This document shows, in pieces, positions 32,038-41,217 of a stretch of 64,000 bases of DNA. Numbering within the stretch: position 1 is the stretch's first letter; every line of letters starts with the position of its first letter. This DNA is from Geothrix sp. SG200 (GTDB lineage: Bacteria > Acidobacteriota > Holophagae > Holophagales > Holophagaceae), in the NCBI RefSeq assembly GCF_022808935.1, contig NZ_JAKZFR010000001.1:186001-250000 (forward strand). Direction: 5' to 3'. Position numbers and translations under genes: made by a program. A model generated the notes under the pieces. That model was not told the origin of the DNA and made no database searches. It was given only the letters and a program-made list of their open reading frames with translations.

Positions 32038-34041
32038 ATGGCACAGAAGGAGGGAGAGGCCACGGAGCGCTGGGCGGTCTGGGATCGCTTCATCCGGGAG
32101 GGGGTCCTCGAGCCCGGCACGCTGGGGCCCGAGCTGGAGGCCTCCTGGCGCCGCTGCAAGGCCGCGGGCGTGGACCCGCTGGCGGAGCGCTCCACGAGGG
32201 TGCTGGGGTCCGCTGAGTTCGCGGCGCTGGCGGAGCGGAAGCAGGACCTGATCCGGGTCGCCAAGCCCTTCATGGAGAACCTGTACAGCCTGGTGGCGGG
32301 CTCCAGCTTCGTGGTGCTGCTCTTCGACGAGCAGGGCTACCTCCTGGAGGCCGTGGGCAACCCAGACCGCATCCTCGCCTCCCAGGACCTGAACCTGAAC
32401 AAGGGGGCGCTCTGGGCCGAGGCCGAGGTGGGCACCAACGGGGCCGGCACGCCCCTGGTGCTGGGCCGCCCCTTCCAGGTCTCGGGCGCCGAGCACTACT
32501 GCCAGAAGCACCACCGGTGGACCTGCTCCGGGGCGCCCATCTTCGATCCCCGGGGGAAGACCATCGGCCTGCTGGACATGACCGGGCCCGTGGACGAGAC
32601 GCACATCCACACGCTCGGGCTGGTGATGGCCGCGGTGGAGGCCATCCAGCACGAGCTGGAGGTGGGCCAGAAGAACCGGGAGCTGAGGCTGCTGAACAAC
32701 CGGCTCTCCAGCATCATCCTCACGGTCACCGACGGGGTGCTGGTGCTGGACGTCGACGGCGTCCTTGATCAGATCAACCCCGTGGCGGAGCGGCTGCTGG
32801 GAGTCTCCAGCCAGCAGGCCGCCGGCAAGCGCATCACAGACCTGGTCCGGGACCTGGGACCCATCCGCGAGCTGCTGGCCTGGGGCCGCGAGTTCCTGGA
32901 CCGGGAGCTGGAGCTCGCCTCCGGAAAGGGCGCCCTCCAGTGCGTCGCCAGCGGCAAGCCCATCCTGGACGAGGGCGGCGTGGTCAAGGGGGCCGTGCTG
33001 TTCGTGAACCCCATCAACAAGATCAAGGGGCTCATCAACCGCTTCAGCGGAGCCCAGGCCACCTTCCGCTTCGAGGACATCCTGGGGCAGGGGGAGGTCC
33101 TGCAGCGCGCCGTCCAGCTGGGCCAGCTGGCTGCCGCCAACGAGAGCAACGTGCTGCTGACCGGGGAGAGCGGCACGGGCAAGGAGATGTTCGCCCACGC
33201 CATCCACAACCAGTCGGAGCGCCGGACGGGGCCCTTCGTGGCCATCAACTGCGGCGCCATCCCCCGGGAGCTCATCGCCAGCGAGCTGTTCGGCTACCAG
33301 GACGGGGCCTTCACGGGCGCGGCCCGGGGCGGGCGCCCGGGGAAGTTCGAGCTGGCCAGCGGAGGCACCCTCTTCCTGGACGAGATCGGGGACATGCCCC
33401 TGGAGCAGCAGATCGCCCTGCTCCGCGTGCTCCAGGACCGGACCATCACCCGCCTGGGCGGCGACCGGCCCTTCGTGGTGGACGTGCGGATCATCTGCGC
33501 CACGCACAAGGACCTACGGGAGGAGATCCGCAAGGGGACCTTCCGCCAGGACCTCTACTACCGGCTCAACGTCTCCATGATCAAGCTCCCGCCTCTGCGG
33601 GAGCATCCCGAGGACATCCCGGAGCTGCTGGAGGCCTTCCTCCACAAGTTCGCCGCCCGCAAAGGGGCCGCCAACCTCCGCATCGATCCCGGCGTGAGCG
33701 GCGCCCTCCAGGGCTATGCCTGGCCCGGCAACATCCGCGAGTTCCAGAACGTGGTCGAGCGCATGGTCCACGCCGTCCGGGGCGCGGTACTCCTCCCGGA
33801 GGGCGTCCCCGACGAGATTCTCCGCCCCCCGGAACCCCCGGCCTCCATCTCAGGCCCCGCGGCGCCGGGCCCGTTCCGCGCCTCGGGCTCCGCCAGCCTC
33901 CGGGACCAGCTGCTGGAGGAGGAGCGGGAGCAGATCCAGGCCTGCCTACGCGCCTGGAAGGGGAACATGAGCCAGGCGGCCCGGGAGCTGGGGATGGCCC
34001 GGAACACCCTCTACCGGAAGGTGCAGAAGCTGGGCATCTGA
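32038..34041 (+). CDS. AcoR-like sigma-54-dependent activator (GAF, PAS, AAA+, Fis HTH)
   Basis: A 667-aa regulator. The N-terminal LEASWRRCKAAGVDP motif is typical of the AcoR class. A GAF-like sensor (about 55-200), a PAS domain (about 205-310) and an AAA+ domain follow, the last with GESGTGKE, an intact GAFTGA loop and LFLDEIGD. The protein ends in a Fis-type helix-turn-helix (MSQAARELGMARNTLYRKVQKLG). The ATG at 32038 is chosen for the GGAGGGG before it. It is transcribed divergently from aor, which carries a -24/-12 promoter, so it probably turns on aldehyde metabolism in response to an aldehyde or related ligand. Confidence 0.9.
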   Translation: MAQKEGEATERWAVWDRFIREGVLEPGTLGPELEASWRRCKAAGVDPLAERSTRVLGSAEFAALAERKQDLIRVAKPFMENLYSLVAGSSFVVLLFDEQGYLLEAVGNPDRILASQDLNLNKGALWAEAEVGTNGAGTPLVLGRPFQVSGAEHYCQKHHRWTCSGAPIFDPRGKTIGLLDMTGPVDETHIHTLGLVMAAVEAIQHELEVGQKNRELRLLNNRLSSIILTVTDGVLVLDVDGVLDQINPVAERLLGVSSQQAAGKRITDLVRDLGPIRELLAWGREFLDRELELASGKGALQCVASGKPILDEGGVVKGAVLFVNPINKIKGLINRFSGAQATFRFEDILGQGEVLQRAVQLGQLAAANESNVLLTGESGTGKEMFAHAIHNQSERRTGPFVAINCGAIPRELIASELFGYQDGAFTGAARGGRPGKFELASGGTLFLDEIGDMPLEQQIALLRVLQDRTITRLGGDRPFVVDVRIICATHKDLREEIRKGTFRQDLYYRLNVSMIKLPPLREHPEDIPELLEAFLHKFAARKGAANLRIDPGVSGALQGYAWPGNIREFQNVVERMVHAVRGAVLLPEGVPDEILRPPEPPASISGPAAPGPFRASGSASLRDQLLEEEREQIQACLRAWKGNMSQAARELGMARNTLYRKVQKLGI

Positions 34042-34066
34042 TCGGCCTATCGCCCGCCGGCCATCA

Positions 34067-34978
34067 TCAGGGGCCGGATCTCGGCAAGGCCCGTCCTGAC
34101 GTGGCTTCCTTCAGCACCGCCAGGAAGGCGGCCAGGAGGGGGGAGGCGTCGCCCTGCCGGTAGGCCGCGGCGACTTCGATCTGCACCTGGGGCGGCGCCA
34201 GGGGCACGTAGGCCACGCCCGCGTGCGAGAGGCGGCGCACGGCGCGGGGCATCAGGGACACGCCGTAGCCGGCGGCCACGAAGCCCACCACGGTCTGGAT
34301 CTCCTTGGCCTCCTGGGCGATGTGGGGCGTGAAGCCGGCGGCGAGGCAGGCGCCCATCACCAGGTCCAGGATCCCCAGGCCGTGGCTGCGGGGGATCATG
34401 ATGAACGGATCGCCGGCCAGGGCGGCCAGGGGGATGCGCGGCCGGCCCGCCAGGCGGTGGTCGGCCGGGAGCACCGCCACCAGGGGTTCCCGCAGGACCG
34501 TGGTGGTGGCGAGGCCCGGCTCGTGGATGGGCGGGCGCAGCAGGCCCACCCGGATTCGGTCCTCCCGAAGCGCCGCCACCTGCTCGCCGCTGCTCAGCTC
34601 GTGGAGGGTGATGGCCACGTCAGGATGGCGCTCGCGGTAGGCCCGGAGGATGCGCGGAAGCGTGTCCTCGTAGGAGGCGGAGCTCACCAGGCCGATGGCG
34701 ATCTCGCCCACCTCGCCCCGGGCGGCGCGCTGGACCTGGAGCACGGCGTGGTCCACCCGGGCGAGGATCTCCTGCGCCGAGCCCAGGAACTGCCGGCCGG
34801 GCTCGGTCAGCTCGACGTGGCGCCGGGTTCGGACGAACAGCGGGACGCCGATCTCCTGCTCCAGCTGCTTGATCTGCTGGCTCAGGGGGGGCTGGGCCAT
34901 GTGAAGGCGGGCGGCGGCCCGGCTGAAGTGCAGCTCCTCGGCGACGAGGGTGAAGTAGCGGAGCAGGCGGAGTTCCAT
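34067..34978 (-). CDS. LysR-family transcriptional regulator
   Basis: A 303-aa regulator with an N-terminal winged helix (LRYFTLVAEELHFSRAAARLHMAQPPLSQQIKQLE) and the usual two-lobed effector domain. The ATG at 34978 has GGAG upstream. It diverges from an MFS transporter gene, the classic arrangement in which the LysR protein controls the transporter. AT-rich T-N11-A-like motifs lie in the 74-bp gap. Confidence 0.92.
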   Translation of the reverse strand: MELRLLRYFTLVAEELHFSRAAARLHMAQPPLSQQIKQLEQEIGVPLFVRTRRHVELTEPGRQFLGSAQEILARVDHAVLQVQRAARGEVGEIAIGLVSSASYEDTLPRILRAYRERHPDVAITLHELSSGEQVAALREDRIRVGLLRPPIHEPGLATTTVLREPLVAVLPADHRLAGRPRIPLAALAGDPFIMIPRSHGLGILDLVMGACLAAGFTPHIAQEAKEIQTVVGFVAAGYGVSLMPRAVRRLSHAGVAYVPLAPPQVQIEVAAAYRQGDASPLLAAFLAVLKEATSGRALPRSGP

Positions 34979-35052
34979 TGATATCTCCTGAATATCAGAT
35001 AGCACTCCAATAGATATTTTTCATCGGATATGAAGGTTCCGACCATGGAGCC

Positions 35053-36300
35053 ATGCGCGAAGGTGATCTATCCCCGACCCCTGTTTCCGGCTCAGACTCC
35101 CGGGGGGCGGAGGGCCGCCGCACCCTGGCCGTGGCCTTCGCGGGTTTCTGCGCCTTCCTGGGTCTCTACGCCACCCAGCCCCTGCTGCCGATGCTGGAGC
35201 GGCTCTTCCACGCCAGCAAGGCGGCCGTGGGCCTGACGCTCACGAGTTCCACCCTGGGCGTGGCGATCGCGGCGCCCCTGGTGGGGTCCGTGGCCGACCG
35301 GCTGGGCCGGAAGCGGGTGATCGTCTTCTCCGCCAGCCTGCTGGCGCTGGTGACCCTGCTGAACGCCACGGCGACGGGCCTCCCCGCCCTGGTCTTCTGG
35401 CGCTTCCTGCAGGGGCTCTTCACGCCGGGCGTCTTCGCGGTGACGGTGGCCTACGTGCAGGAGGAGTGGGCTGGAGGAGGGGTGGGACGGGCCATGGCCA
35501 CCTACGTCACCGGCACCGTCATCGGCGGCTTCACAGGGCGCATGACCACCGGGCTCATCGTGTCCCGCTGGCACTGGTCCTGGGCCTTCCTCGCCATCGG
35601 GATCATGGGCGTGGTCTCGGCCTTCCTCCTCCAGGCCTGGCTCCCCGAAGAGCGGAGGTTCACCGGCCGGGTCCAGGGCGAATCACCGTGGGCGGGCGCG
35701 CTCGCGCACCTCCGCAACCCCCGCCTCCAGGCGACCTTCGCCGTGGGCTTCGGCGTCCTGTTCTCGCTCATCGCCTGCTTCTCCTACGTGACCTTCCACC
35801 TGGCGGGGGCGCCCTTCCACCTGAGCCCCGTGGCCATCGGGCTCCTGTTCGTCACCTACCTCGTCGGCGCGGTCATCACGCCTTCCGCGGGTCGCATCAT
35901 CGACCACTACGGCCACCGGACGGCCATGGTGCTGGCCATGGGCACGGGCATCGCCGGCATGCTGCTCACCATGATCCCGAACCTCTGGGCCGTGGTGGCG
36001 GGCCTGGCCCTCAGCTGCACGGGCGTGTTCGTGGCCCAGGCGGCCACCACCAGCTACATCGGAGTGGCGGCGCGCCAGGACAAGGCCCTGGCGGTGGGGA
36101 TCTACGTCACCTGCTACTACATCGGCGGCTCCCTCGGCGGCGAGCTGCCGGCCTACCTCTGGCGCTTCGGCGGCTGGTCCGCCTGCGTGGCGCTGGTCAT
36201 CCTCGTCCAGCTCCTGACCATCGCCATCACCCTCGCCGGCTGCACCGACCCCGCGAAGGAGGCCGGCCCGGCTCTCGAGCCCCTGACCGAGTTCAAGTGA
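35053..36300 (+). CDS. MFS transporter, YnfM-like
   Basis: A 415-aa major facilitator protein with 12 membrane segments, the loop-2 motif GSVADRLGRKRVI and a Pro/Gly-rich fifth segment. The relationship to YnfM rests on the LysR-divergent pairing and on its general sequence. The substrate is unknown, possibly a drug or metabolite. It overlaps the convergent hemY gene by 8 nt. Confidence 0.85.
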   Translation: MREGDLSPTPVSGSDSRGAEGRRTLAVAFAGFCAFLGLYATQPLLPMLERLFHASKAAVGLTLTSSTLGVAIAAPLVGSVADRLGRKRVIVFSASLLALVTLLNATATGLPALVFWRFLQGLFTPGVFAVTVAYVQEEWAGGGVGRAMATYVTGTVIGGFTGRMTTGLIVSRWHWSWAFLAIGIMGVVSAFLLQAWLPEERRFTGRVQGESPWAGALAHLRNPRLQATFAVGFGVLFSLIACFSYVTFHLAGAPFHLSPVAIGLLFVTYLVGAVITPSAGRIIDHYGHRTAMVLAMGTGIAGMLLTMIPNLWAVVAGLALSCTGVFVAQAATTSYIGVAARQDKALAVGIYVTCYYIGGSLGGELPAYLWRFGGWSACVALVILVQLLTIAITLAGCTDPAKEAGPALEPLTEFK

Positions 36301-37609
36301 GTCCAACCCTGGGCAGCGCGCTGGCCCAGACCTCCACGCCCTCCGCCAGATGAGGGATCCCAGGTCCGAAGCGGGCCGCGCCAAGCCAGTGGAGGCCCGG
36401 CGGAACCCCCTGGAGCACCCGCGCCACCCGGGCGCCGTGGCCCGGCTCCAGCAGGGGGAAGGCGCCGGGGCAGGCTTCCTCCCGCACCTGCACCGCCTCG
36501 TCCAGCTCCGGCAGCCAGCGGCGCAGTTCCCGGAAGACGCCCGGCCAGGCCGCCAGCGCCGGGTCCACGGGATAGGCGCCGCCCACATAGGCGCACAGTT
36601 GGAGCAGGCCCGGCACGCCCCGGGGGTCGTCCGCCGCGAAGGACACGGCGCCCAGCAACCCCCGGCCCTCCGGCGGATGCACCAGCAGGCCGAGGCCCCG
36701 CTCCCAGCCCCGCACCAGGGGATGGCGGCTGTGCCAGACGCGGAGATCCAGGTGGGGGATGGCCGCCAGCTCCGCGGCCACTCCGGGGGCGAAGGGTCGC
36801 AGGAGTCCTGCGGCTGCGGGCGCCGGCAGGGCCAGGACCACCGCTCCGGCCTCCACATGGGGGCCGTTGCCGTGGATCCGCCACTGGCCGTCGGGCAGAG
36901 GCTCCAAGGCCATGGCCGCCCGGCCCGTGGACACCCCGCCAAGCCGCTCCGCCAGTGCCTGCGCCAGCGCGCCGGTACCGCCCACGGGCTGGCGCGTGCG
37001 CTCGAGGCCCGTTCGAAGTCCGCCCAGGACCAGGCCGCCATGCGCCTCCAGGCGCTTCAGGCGCGGCGCGGCCTCCAGGCCCAGGCGCTCCGGCGGAGCC
37101 GCCAGCACCCCGGCCACCAAGGCCGGCAGCAGCTCCCGGGCGAAGCCCTCCCCCAGCCGCCGGGCGAAGAACGCGTGGAGGGTCTCCTCAGGCCTGGATC
37201 CTGCCGGGATGAAGGGTTCCGCCAGCATCCGCAGCTTCCCGCCGAGACCCAGGCCCGGCGCGCGCAGCACTCCCGCCAGCGAGGCCGGCCCGGGATGCCG
37301 GCGCCCCGCCTTGCCCAGCCAGCGGGGACCCCTGGGCCGGGAGGGACGCAGCTCGATGGCCAGCGCACGCAGCAGGCGGTCCAGCGCGCCGCCGCGACCC
37401 ACGAGCAGGCCCTGGGGTCCGCGCTCCAGCCAGCCCGGCTCGCCCGCCGGCCCCGGCCAGGGCAGGGTCTGCGCCCATCCGCCCAGCGCCGCGGAGGCCT
37501 CCCAGACCGTCGGGTTGTAGCCCTGTTGGCGCAGATGCCACCCCGCCAGCAGGCCGGTGATTCCGCCCCCCAGGACGACGACCTGCGCGCGCTCCCCGTT
37601 CCCGTCCAC
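36293..37609 (-). CDS. hemY: Protoporphyrinogen oxidase
   Basis: A 438-aa FAD enzyme of the penultimate step of heme synthesis. The Rossmann motif VVVLGGGITGLLAGWHLRQ is at the N-terminus, followed by ERGPQGLLV and a PVGGTGALAQALAERLGG stretch like that of HemY, and a C-terminal HWLGAARFGPGIPHL. The start is GTG at 37609 after a GGAG. It is more Ala/Gly/Pro-rich than average, in line with local GC. No other heme gene is adjacent. Confidence 0.82.
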   Translation of the reverse strand: MDGNGERAQVVVLGGGITGLLAGWHLRQQGYNPTVWEASAALGGWAQTLPWPGPAGEPGWLERGPQGLLVGRGGALDRLLRALAIELRPSRPRGPRWLGKAGRRHPGPASLAGVLRAPGLGLGGKLRMLAEPFIPAGSRPEETLHAFFARRLGEGFARELLPALVAGVLAAPPERLGLEAAPRLKRLEAHGGLVLGGLRTGLERTRQPVGGTGALAQALAERLGGVSTGRAAMALEPLPDGQWRIHGNGPHVEAGAVVLALPAPAAAGLLRPFAPGVAAELAAIPHLDLRVWHSRHPLVRGWERGLGLLVHPPEGRGLLGAVSFAADDPRGVPGLLQLCAYVGGAYPVDPALAAWPGVFRELRRWLPELDEAVQVREEACPGAFPLLEPGHGARVARVLQGVPPGLHWLGAARFGPGIPHLAEGVEVWASALPRVGLT

Positions 37610-37688
37610 ACCGCTCCGATGTCCGCCCTCCCATCGCGGGGAACCGGCGCCTGGGGCCAGGATACAGCGGGGGGATTCCTTCCCGAGG

Positions 37689-40331
37689 CTAGGAACGTCC
37701 CTTCCCGCGGAGGAACCGGGTGCTGGCCTCCAGGTCCCGCCGACCCCGGGTCTGATGAACCTCCATGGATTCCAGGGCGCGGGTCAGGGCCAGGGGGCCG
37801 CCGTCGAAGGGCTGGACCCGGGGCCGGAGGAAGGCCTCGAAGGACTCGCGGCTCACGGTGTCCCACAGGGCCTCGCCCAGGCGCCCGACGAGACCGCAGA
37901 AATCGTCGCTGCGGAACAGCGGGGCCATCTCGTCGAAGTGCCGCTGGAGCCAGGCCCAGGCCACGGGGCGGGTCTCGGGGTCGGACAGGGCGCCATCCAG
38001 GATCAGCACGGACTCCCGGATGTCGAAGTCCTTCCGGAGCAGCAGGTCCAGCGCGGCGTTCACGAGGACGGGGGCGCGGAAGGCGCCGAGCCCTGCCATG
38101 AGCCGGGCGCGCTCCTGGCGATCCTGGGTCGCGCGGGCCTGCGCCACCATCCGGTCGAAGTAGGACCGGCCGGAGGCCCGGGCAGCAGTGGCGAGGATCG
38201 GGACCACCAGATCCGGGTCCACACCCTTCCTCGACTTCAGCCAGCGGGCCGCGAGGGTCTTCGCGTCCCGGGTAAGGGCGGGGTCCTGGCCTCGGAAGGC
38301 CACGAGGGGCACCAGGAGGGCCCGGAGGCGCCGGGTCTCCACGTCCTCGCCCGGTCGCGGCGTCCAGCCCAGCGTCCGGGCCCGAGCCCCCCAGGTGGCG
38401 CGGAGGTACCATGCCAGCCGCAGCCGGTCGGCCGGGCCCAGGAGCCCGGCGGGGATGCGGGCGGCAAGGGCCAGGGACTGGGCCACGATGAGCCGGTCGG
38501 GATCCTGGGCCGCCGCCCCCGCGAGCCGCATCGTAGAGGGCAGGTCCAGGGCCCCCGTCTCACCCATGGCCTTCGCATCGTCCAGCAGCCGGAACCGTTC
38601 CTGGGCTGTCAGCGCCGAGGCCGGTGCCTGCAGGAGCGCCGTCAGCTGGTCCGCCTCGTAGGCCACCCGGTAGTAGCCCGAGCCGCCGGCGTTGAGCAGG
38701 ATCCACTCGGGCCGCTGGCCGCTGGGGATGGGAAAGGTGGCCGACTTCTCCGTGAGCACCGCGTAGAAGGGCTCGGAGGTCCGGTCTGTCCGGATCCCCA
38801 CGGGGATGGTCCAGACCGCCGGGGTCCTTGGCTCCGTGCCTGCAGACAGGAATCGCCTCTGGGTGAGCTCGAGGCTCCAGCCCCCGGGTGTCTGGACGCA
38901 GCGGCCCGTGAGGACCGGGACGCCGGGCTGGCCGATGAAGGTCTCGAACACCGCTCTGGCCGGGGCGCTGGCCCCGTCCTGCACGGCCTTGAGCCAGTCC
39001 TCGGAGGTGGCATTGCTCCACTGGTGCTGCTGGATGTAGGTCCGCACGATCCCCTGGAAGCGCTCGGGGCCCACCCATCGCTCCACCATGGACATGAGGG
39101 CGTTGCCCTTGAAGTAGGTGAGGTTGTTGTCGAAGGAGTTCTCGATGTTGTCCTTGGAGGCCACGGGCTGGCGAACCCGCTTGGCCGAGGGCAGGGCATC
39201 CGCGGCCATGGCGTTGGCCATGAGCTGGAGCCGGTTCGCGGGGACCCGCCAGGACGGCTCGAAGGCCTCCATCATCTTGGCGTCGATCCAGGTGGTCATG
39301 CCCTCGTTCAGCCAGGTGTCGTCCCACCAGGCCATGGTCACCACATCGCCGAACCAGTAGTGGCCCAGCTCATGCACGGCGATGGTGCTGTAGAACTCCT
39401 TCCGGGCCGGCGTCTCCTCGCCGGGCTTGATGAGCGTCAGGGGCTGGCCCAGGGCCACCAGCCCGGGGTGCTCCATGGTGCCCCAGTAGCGCGGGACCAC
39501 GGCCACGTCGAGCTTCCCGAAGGGGTAGGGCATGCCGAAGAAATCCTCCAGCAGGCTCACCAGCCGCGGTGTGGCTTCCGCCGCGTAGCGGGTTTCCGCG
39601 CCGCGGCCCTTGGGAACCACGAACCGGAGCGGCGTGCCGTGGTGCCCGGCCGTGCCCGCGGGGATCACGTCGAAGGGACCGACTACCAGGGCCACAAGGT
39701 ACGAAGGCAGGGGGCGGGACTCCGCGAACGTGATCCGCTTCATGCCGCCGGGCTCGGCGGTTTCCTCCGTGGCCGGGGCGTTGGCCAGCCCCACCTGGTC
39801 CTGGGGCACGTGGAGCACCAGGGTCCATGGGATCTTGAACCCGGGCTCATCGAAGCAGGGGAAGGCCCGCCGCGCGTCGATGGGCTCGAAGAAGGTGTAG
39901 GCGTACCAGTCGTCGCCCTCCTTCACCCGGTAGAGGCCCTGGCTGCGGGTGGAATCCAGCGCGCCCTCCCAGGCGAGCGTCAGCCGCGCAGGGCCAGACA
40001 CCACGGGCGCCGCGAAGCGCAGGCCCACCACGTCCTCGTTTCCGGGGATCACCGTGGCGGTCTGGCTCGCGCCGCCCGCCGCGAGCTCCGCGCGCTGGAA
40101 CCTGAGGCCCGTGGCGTGGATCCAGAGGGTCGCCGTGGGCTCCGAGATCGCCAGGTCGTACGTGGCGGTTCCCGTGAAGGACTCCCGCGAGGGGACGATG
40201 GTCAGCTCCAGCCGCCCCCGGAGCGGGCGCACGGAGGCCGGAAGGCGCAGCGTGGGGGGTGTGGCCTCCCCGCTCCAGAGGGCGGCCCCCATCGCGCAGA
40301 GCACCGTGCCGACGATCGCCTTGAGCCGCAT
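37689..40331 (-). CDS. Secreted M1-family aminopeptidase
   Basis: An 880-aa zinc aminopeptidase with a signal peptide (about residues 1-20, ending WSG|E). The zinc site HELGHYWFG (HExxH) and the downstream Glu in WLNEG are intact, and the ERAP1-like C-terminal domain seems complete. The substrate-binding GxMEN motif reads GTMEH, with the Asn replaced by His and Pro following. It lies 145 nt downstream of the LytTR regulator in the same direction, so it could belong to the peptide locus and trim exported peptides; it may equally serve general protein use. Confidence 0.92.
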   Translation of the reverse strand: MRLKAIVGTVLCAMGAALWSGEATPPTLRLPASVRPLRGRLELTIVPSRESFTGTATYDLAISEPTATLWIHATGLRFQRAELAAGGASQTATVIPGNEDVVGLRFAAPVVSGPARLTLAWEGALDSTRSQGLYRVKEGDDWYAYTFFEPIDARRAFPCFDEPGFKIPWTLVLHVPQDQVGLANAPATEETAEPGGMKRITFAESRPLPSYLVALVVGPFDVIPAGTAGHHGTPLRFVVPKGRGAETRYAAEATPRLVSLLEDFFGMPYPFGKLDVAVVPRYWGTMEHPGLVALGQPLTLIKPGEETPARKEFYSTIAVHELGHYWFGDVVTMAWWDDTWLNEGMTTWIDAKMMEAFEPSWRVPANRLQLMANAMAADALPSAKRVRQPVASKDNIENSFDNNLTYFKGNALMSMVERWVGPERFQGIVRTYIQQHQWSNATSEDWLKAVQDGASAPARAVFETFIGQPGVPVLTGRCVQTPGGWSLELTQRRFLSAGTEPRTPAVWTIPVGIRTDRTSEPFYAVLTEKSATFPIPSGQRPEWILLNAGGSGYYRVAYEADQLTALLQAPASALTAQERFRLLDDAKAMGETGALDLPSTMRLAGAAAQDPDRLIVAQSLALAARIPAGLLGPADRLRLAWYLRATWGARARTLGWTPRPGEDVETRRLRALLVPLVAFRGQDPALTRDAKTLAARWLKSRKGVDPDLVVPILATAARASGRSYFDRMVAQARATQDRQERARLMAGLGAFRAPVLVNAALDLLLRKDFDIRESVLILDGALSDPETRPVAWAWLQRHFDEMAPLFRSDDFCGLVGRLGEALWDTVSRESFEAFLRPRVQPFDGGPLALTRALESMEVHQTRGRRDLEASTRFLRGKGRS

Positions 40332-40476
40332 GGGGAAACCTCCCGGTCCGGGGCCTGAGGGGCCCGGGATCCTGGGTTCGATTGGATCACGGGCGGGGTC
40401 GCGGGGGTATCCGCGCCGGGAGGGTGCGGGCGACGAGGCGCGTCTCGACCAGACACGGGCGGGTCCGGGCTCCCCG

Positions 40477-41217
40477 TCAGGTTCCCTCGCCCCGGATGCA
40501 CTCCTTCGTCCGCGAGGTCATGGCCCGGCTGACGGTCAGCTCCACCTGGGGCGCCACCAGCACCTTGATGCGGCCCACCGTGGATGGGCGGATCCCCTTG
40601 ACCATCTGGGGCCGCAGCAGCAGGTTCCGCTGGATGCGGAGCATGCCAGCTTCCGGGAAGGCCTGCTCCACTTCCGCCAGGGTGGACCATCGGGTCAGGT
40701 AGCGGTTCTGGCCCCGGCAGGCCCACACGCGGTCGCTCTCGAGCTCGAAATGCGTCACCAGCTCCAGGTCCATGTAGATCTCGCCGTCTCCAGCCCGGAT
40801 GGGGAAGCGGACGGGAGGCGGCATGAGCGTCTTCAGCTCCGAAGGGCTGAGCCGCCGGACCAGGCGGTCGCGGAGGCGCTGCAGGCACTTGGCGAGGCGG
40901 TCCTCGAACACCGGCTTGAGCAGGTAGTCCACCGCGGCGAGCTCGAAGGCCCGCACGGCGTAATCGGAGAAGGCCGTCACGAACACCACCGGCGGGCAGT
41001 CCGGAACCTCGGCCAGCACCTCCAGCCCGTTGAGGCCGGGCATCTGGATGTCCAGGAAGATGACGTCCACCTCGGCCGGCTGCTTCAGCCACTGGAGCAA
41101 CGCGACGCCGTCCCCGAGCTCATCCACGATCGTGCATTCGGCCTCCTGAAGGAGCCGCGAGAGGCGCTCCCTGGCCAGAGGCTCGTCATCAACTACCAGG
41201 GCCTTCAGAGGCTTCAT
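40477..41217 (-). CDS. LytTR-family response regulator
   Basis: A 246-aa regulator with a receiver domain (VVDDEPLARERL at the N-terminus, phospho-acceptor Asp in FLDIQMPG, Thr in VFVTAF, Lys in LLKPV) and a C-terminal LytTR DNA-binding domain from about residue 145. LytTR proteins bind pairs of 9-bp direct repeats; two strong pairs occur in this locus (42562-42592 and 45846-45875). Its start lies inside the last 29 nt of the sensor kinase gene, so the two are co-translated. Confidence 0.93.
   Translation of the reverse strand: MKPLKALVVDDEPLARERLSRLLQEAECTIVDELGDGVALLQWLKQPAEVDVIFLDIQMPGLNGLEVLAEVPDCPPVVFVTAFSDYAVRAFELAAVDYLLKPVFEDRLAKCLQRLRDRLVRRLSPSELKTLMPPPVRFPIRAGDGEIYMDLELVTHFELESDRVWACRGQNRYLTRWSTLAEVEQAFPEAGMLRIQRNLLLRPQMVKGIRPSTVGRIKVLVAPQVELTVSRAMTSRTKECIRGEGT

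Noticed and set aside
29258-32251. 997-codon plus-strand frame across nitroreductase, MoaD and aor genes
   Set aside because: It overlaps three well-supported genes and translates to a shadow-like Arg/Gly/His-rich chain.
40360-40400. tRNA-like GGTTCGATT segment upstream of the aminopeptidase gene
   Set aside because: No matching acceptor, D or anticodon stems could be folded around it.
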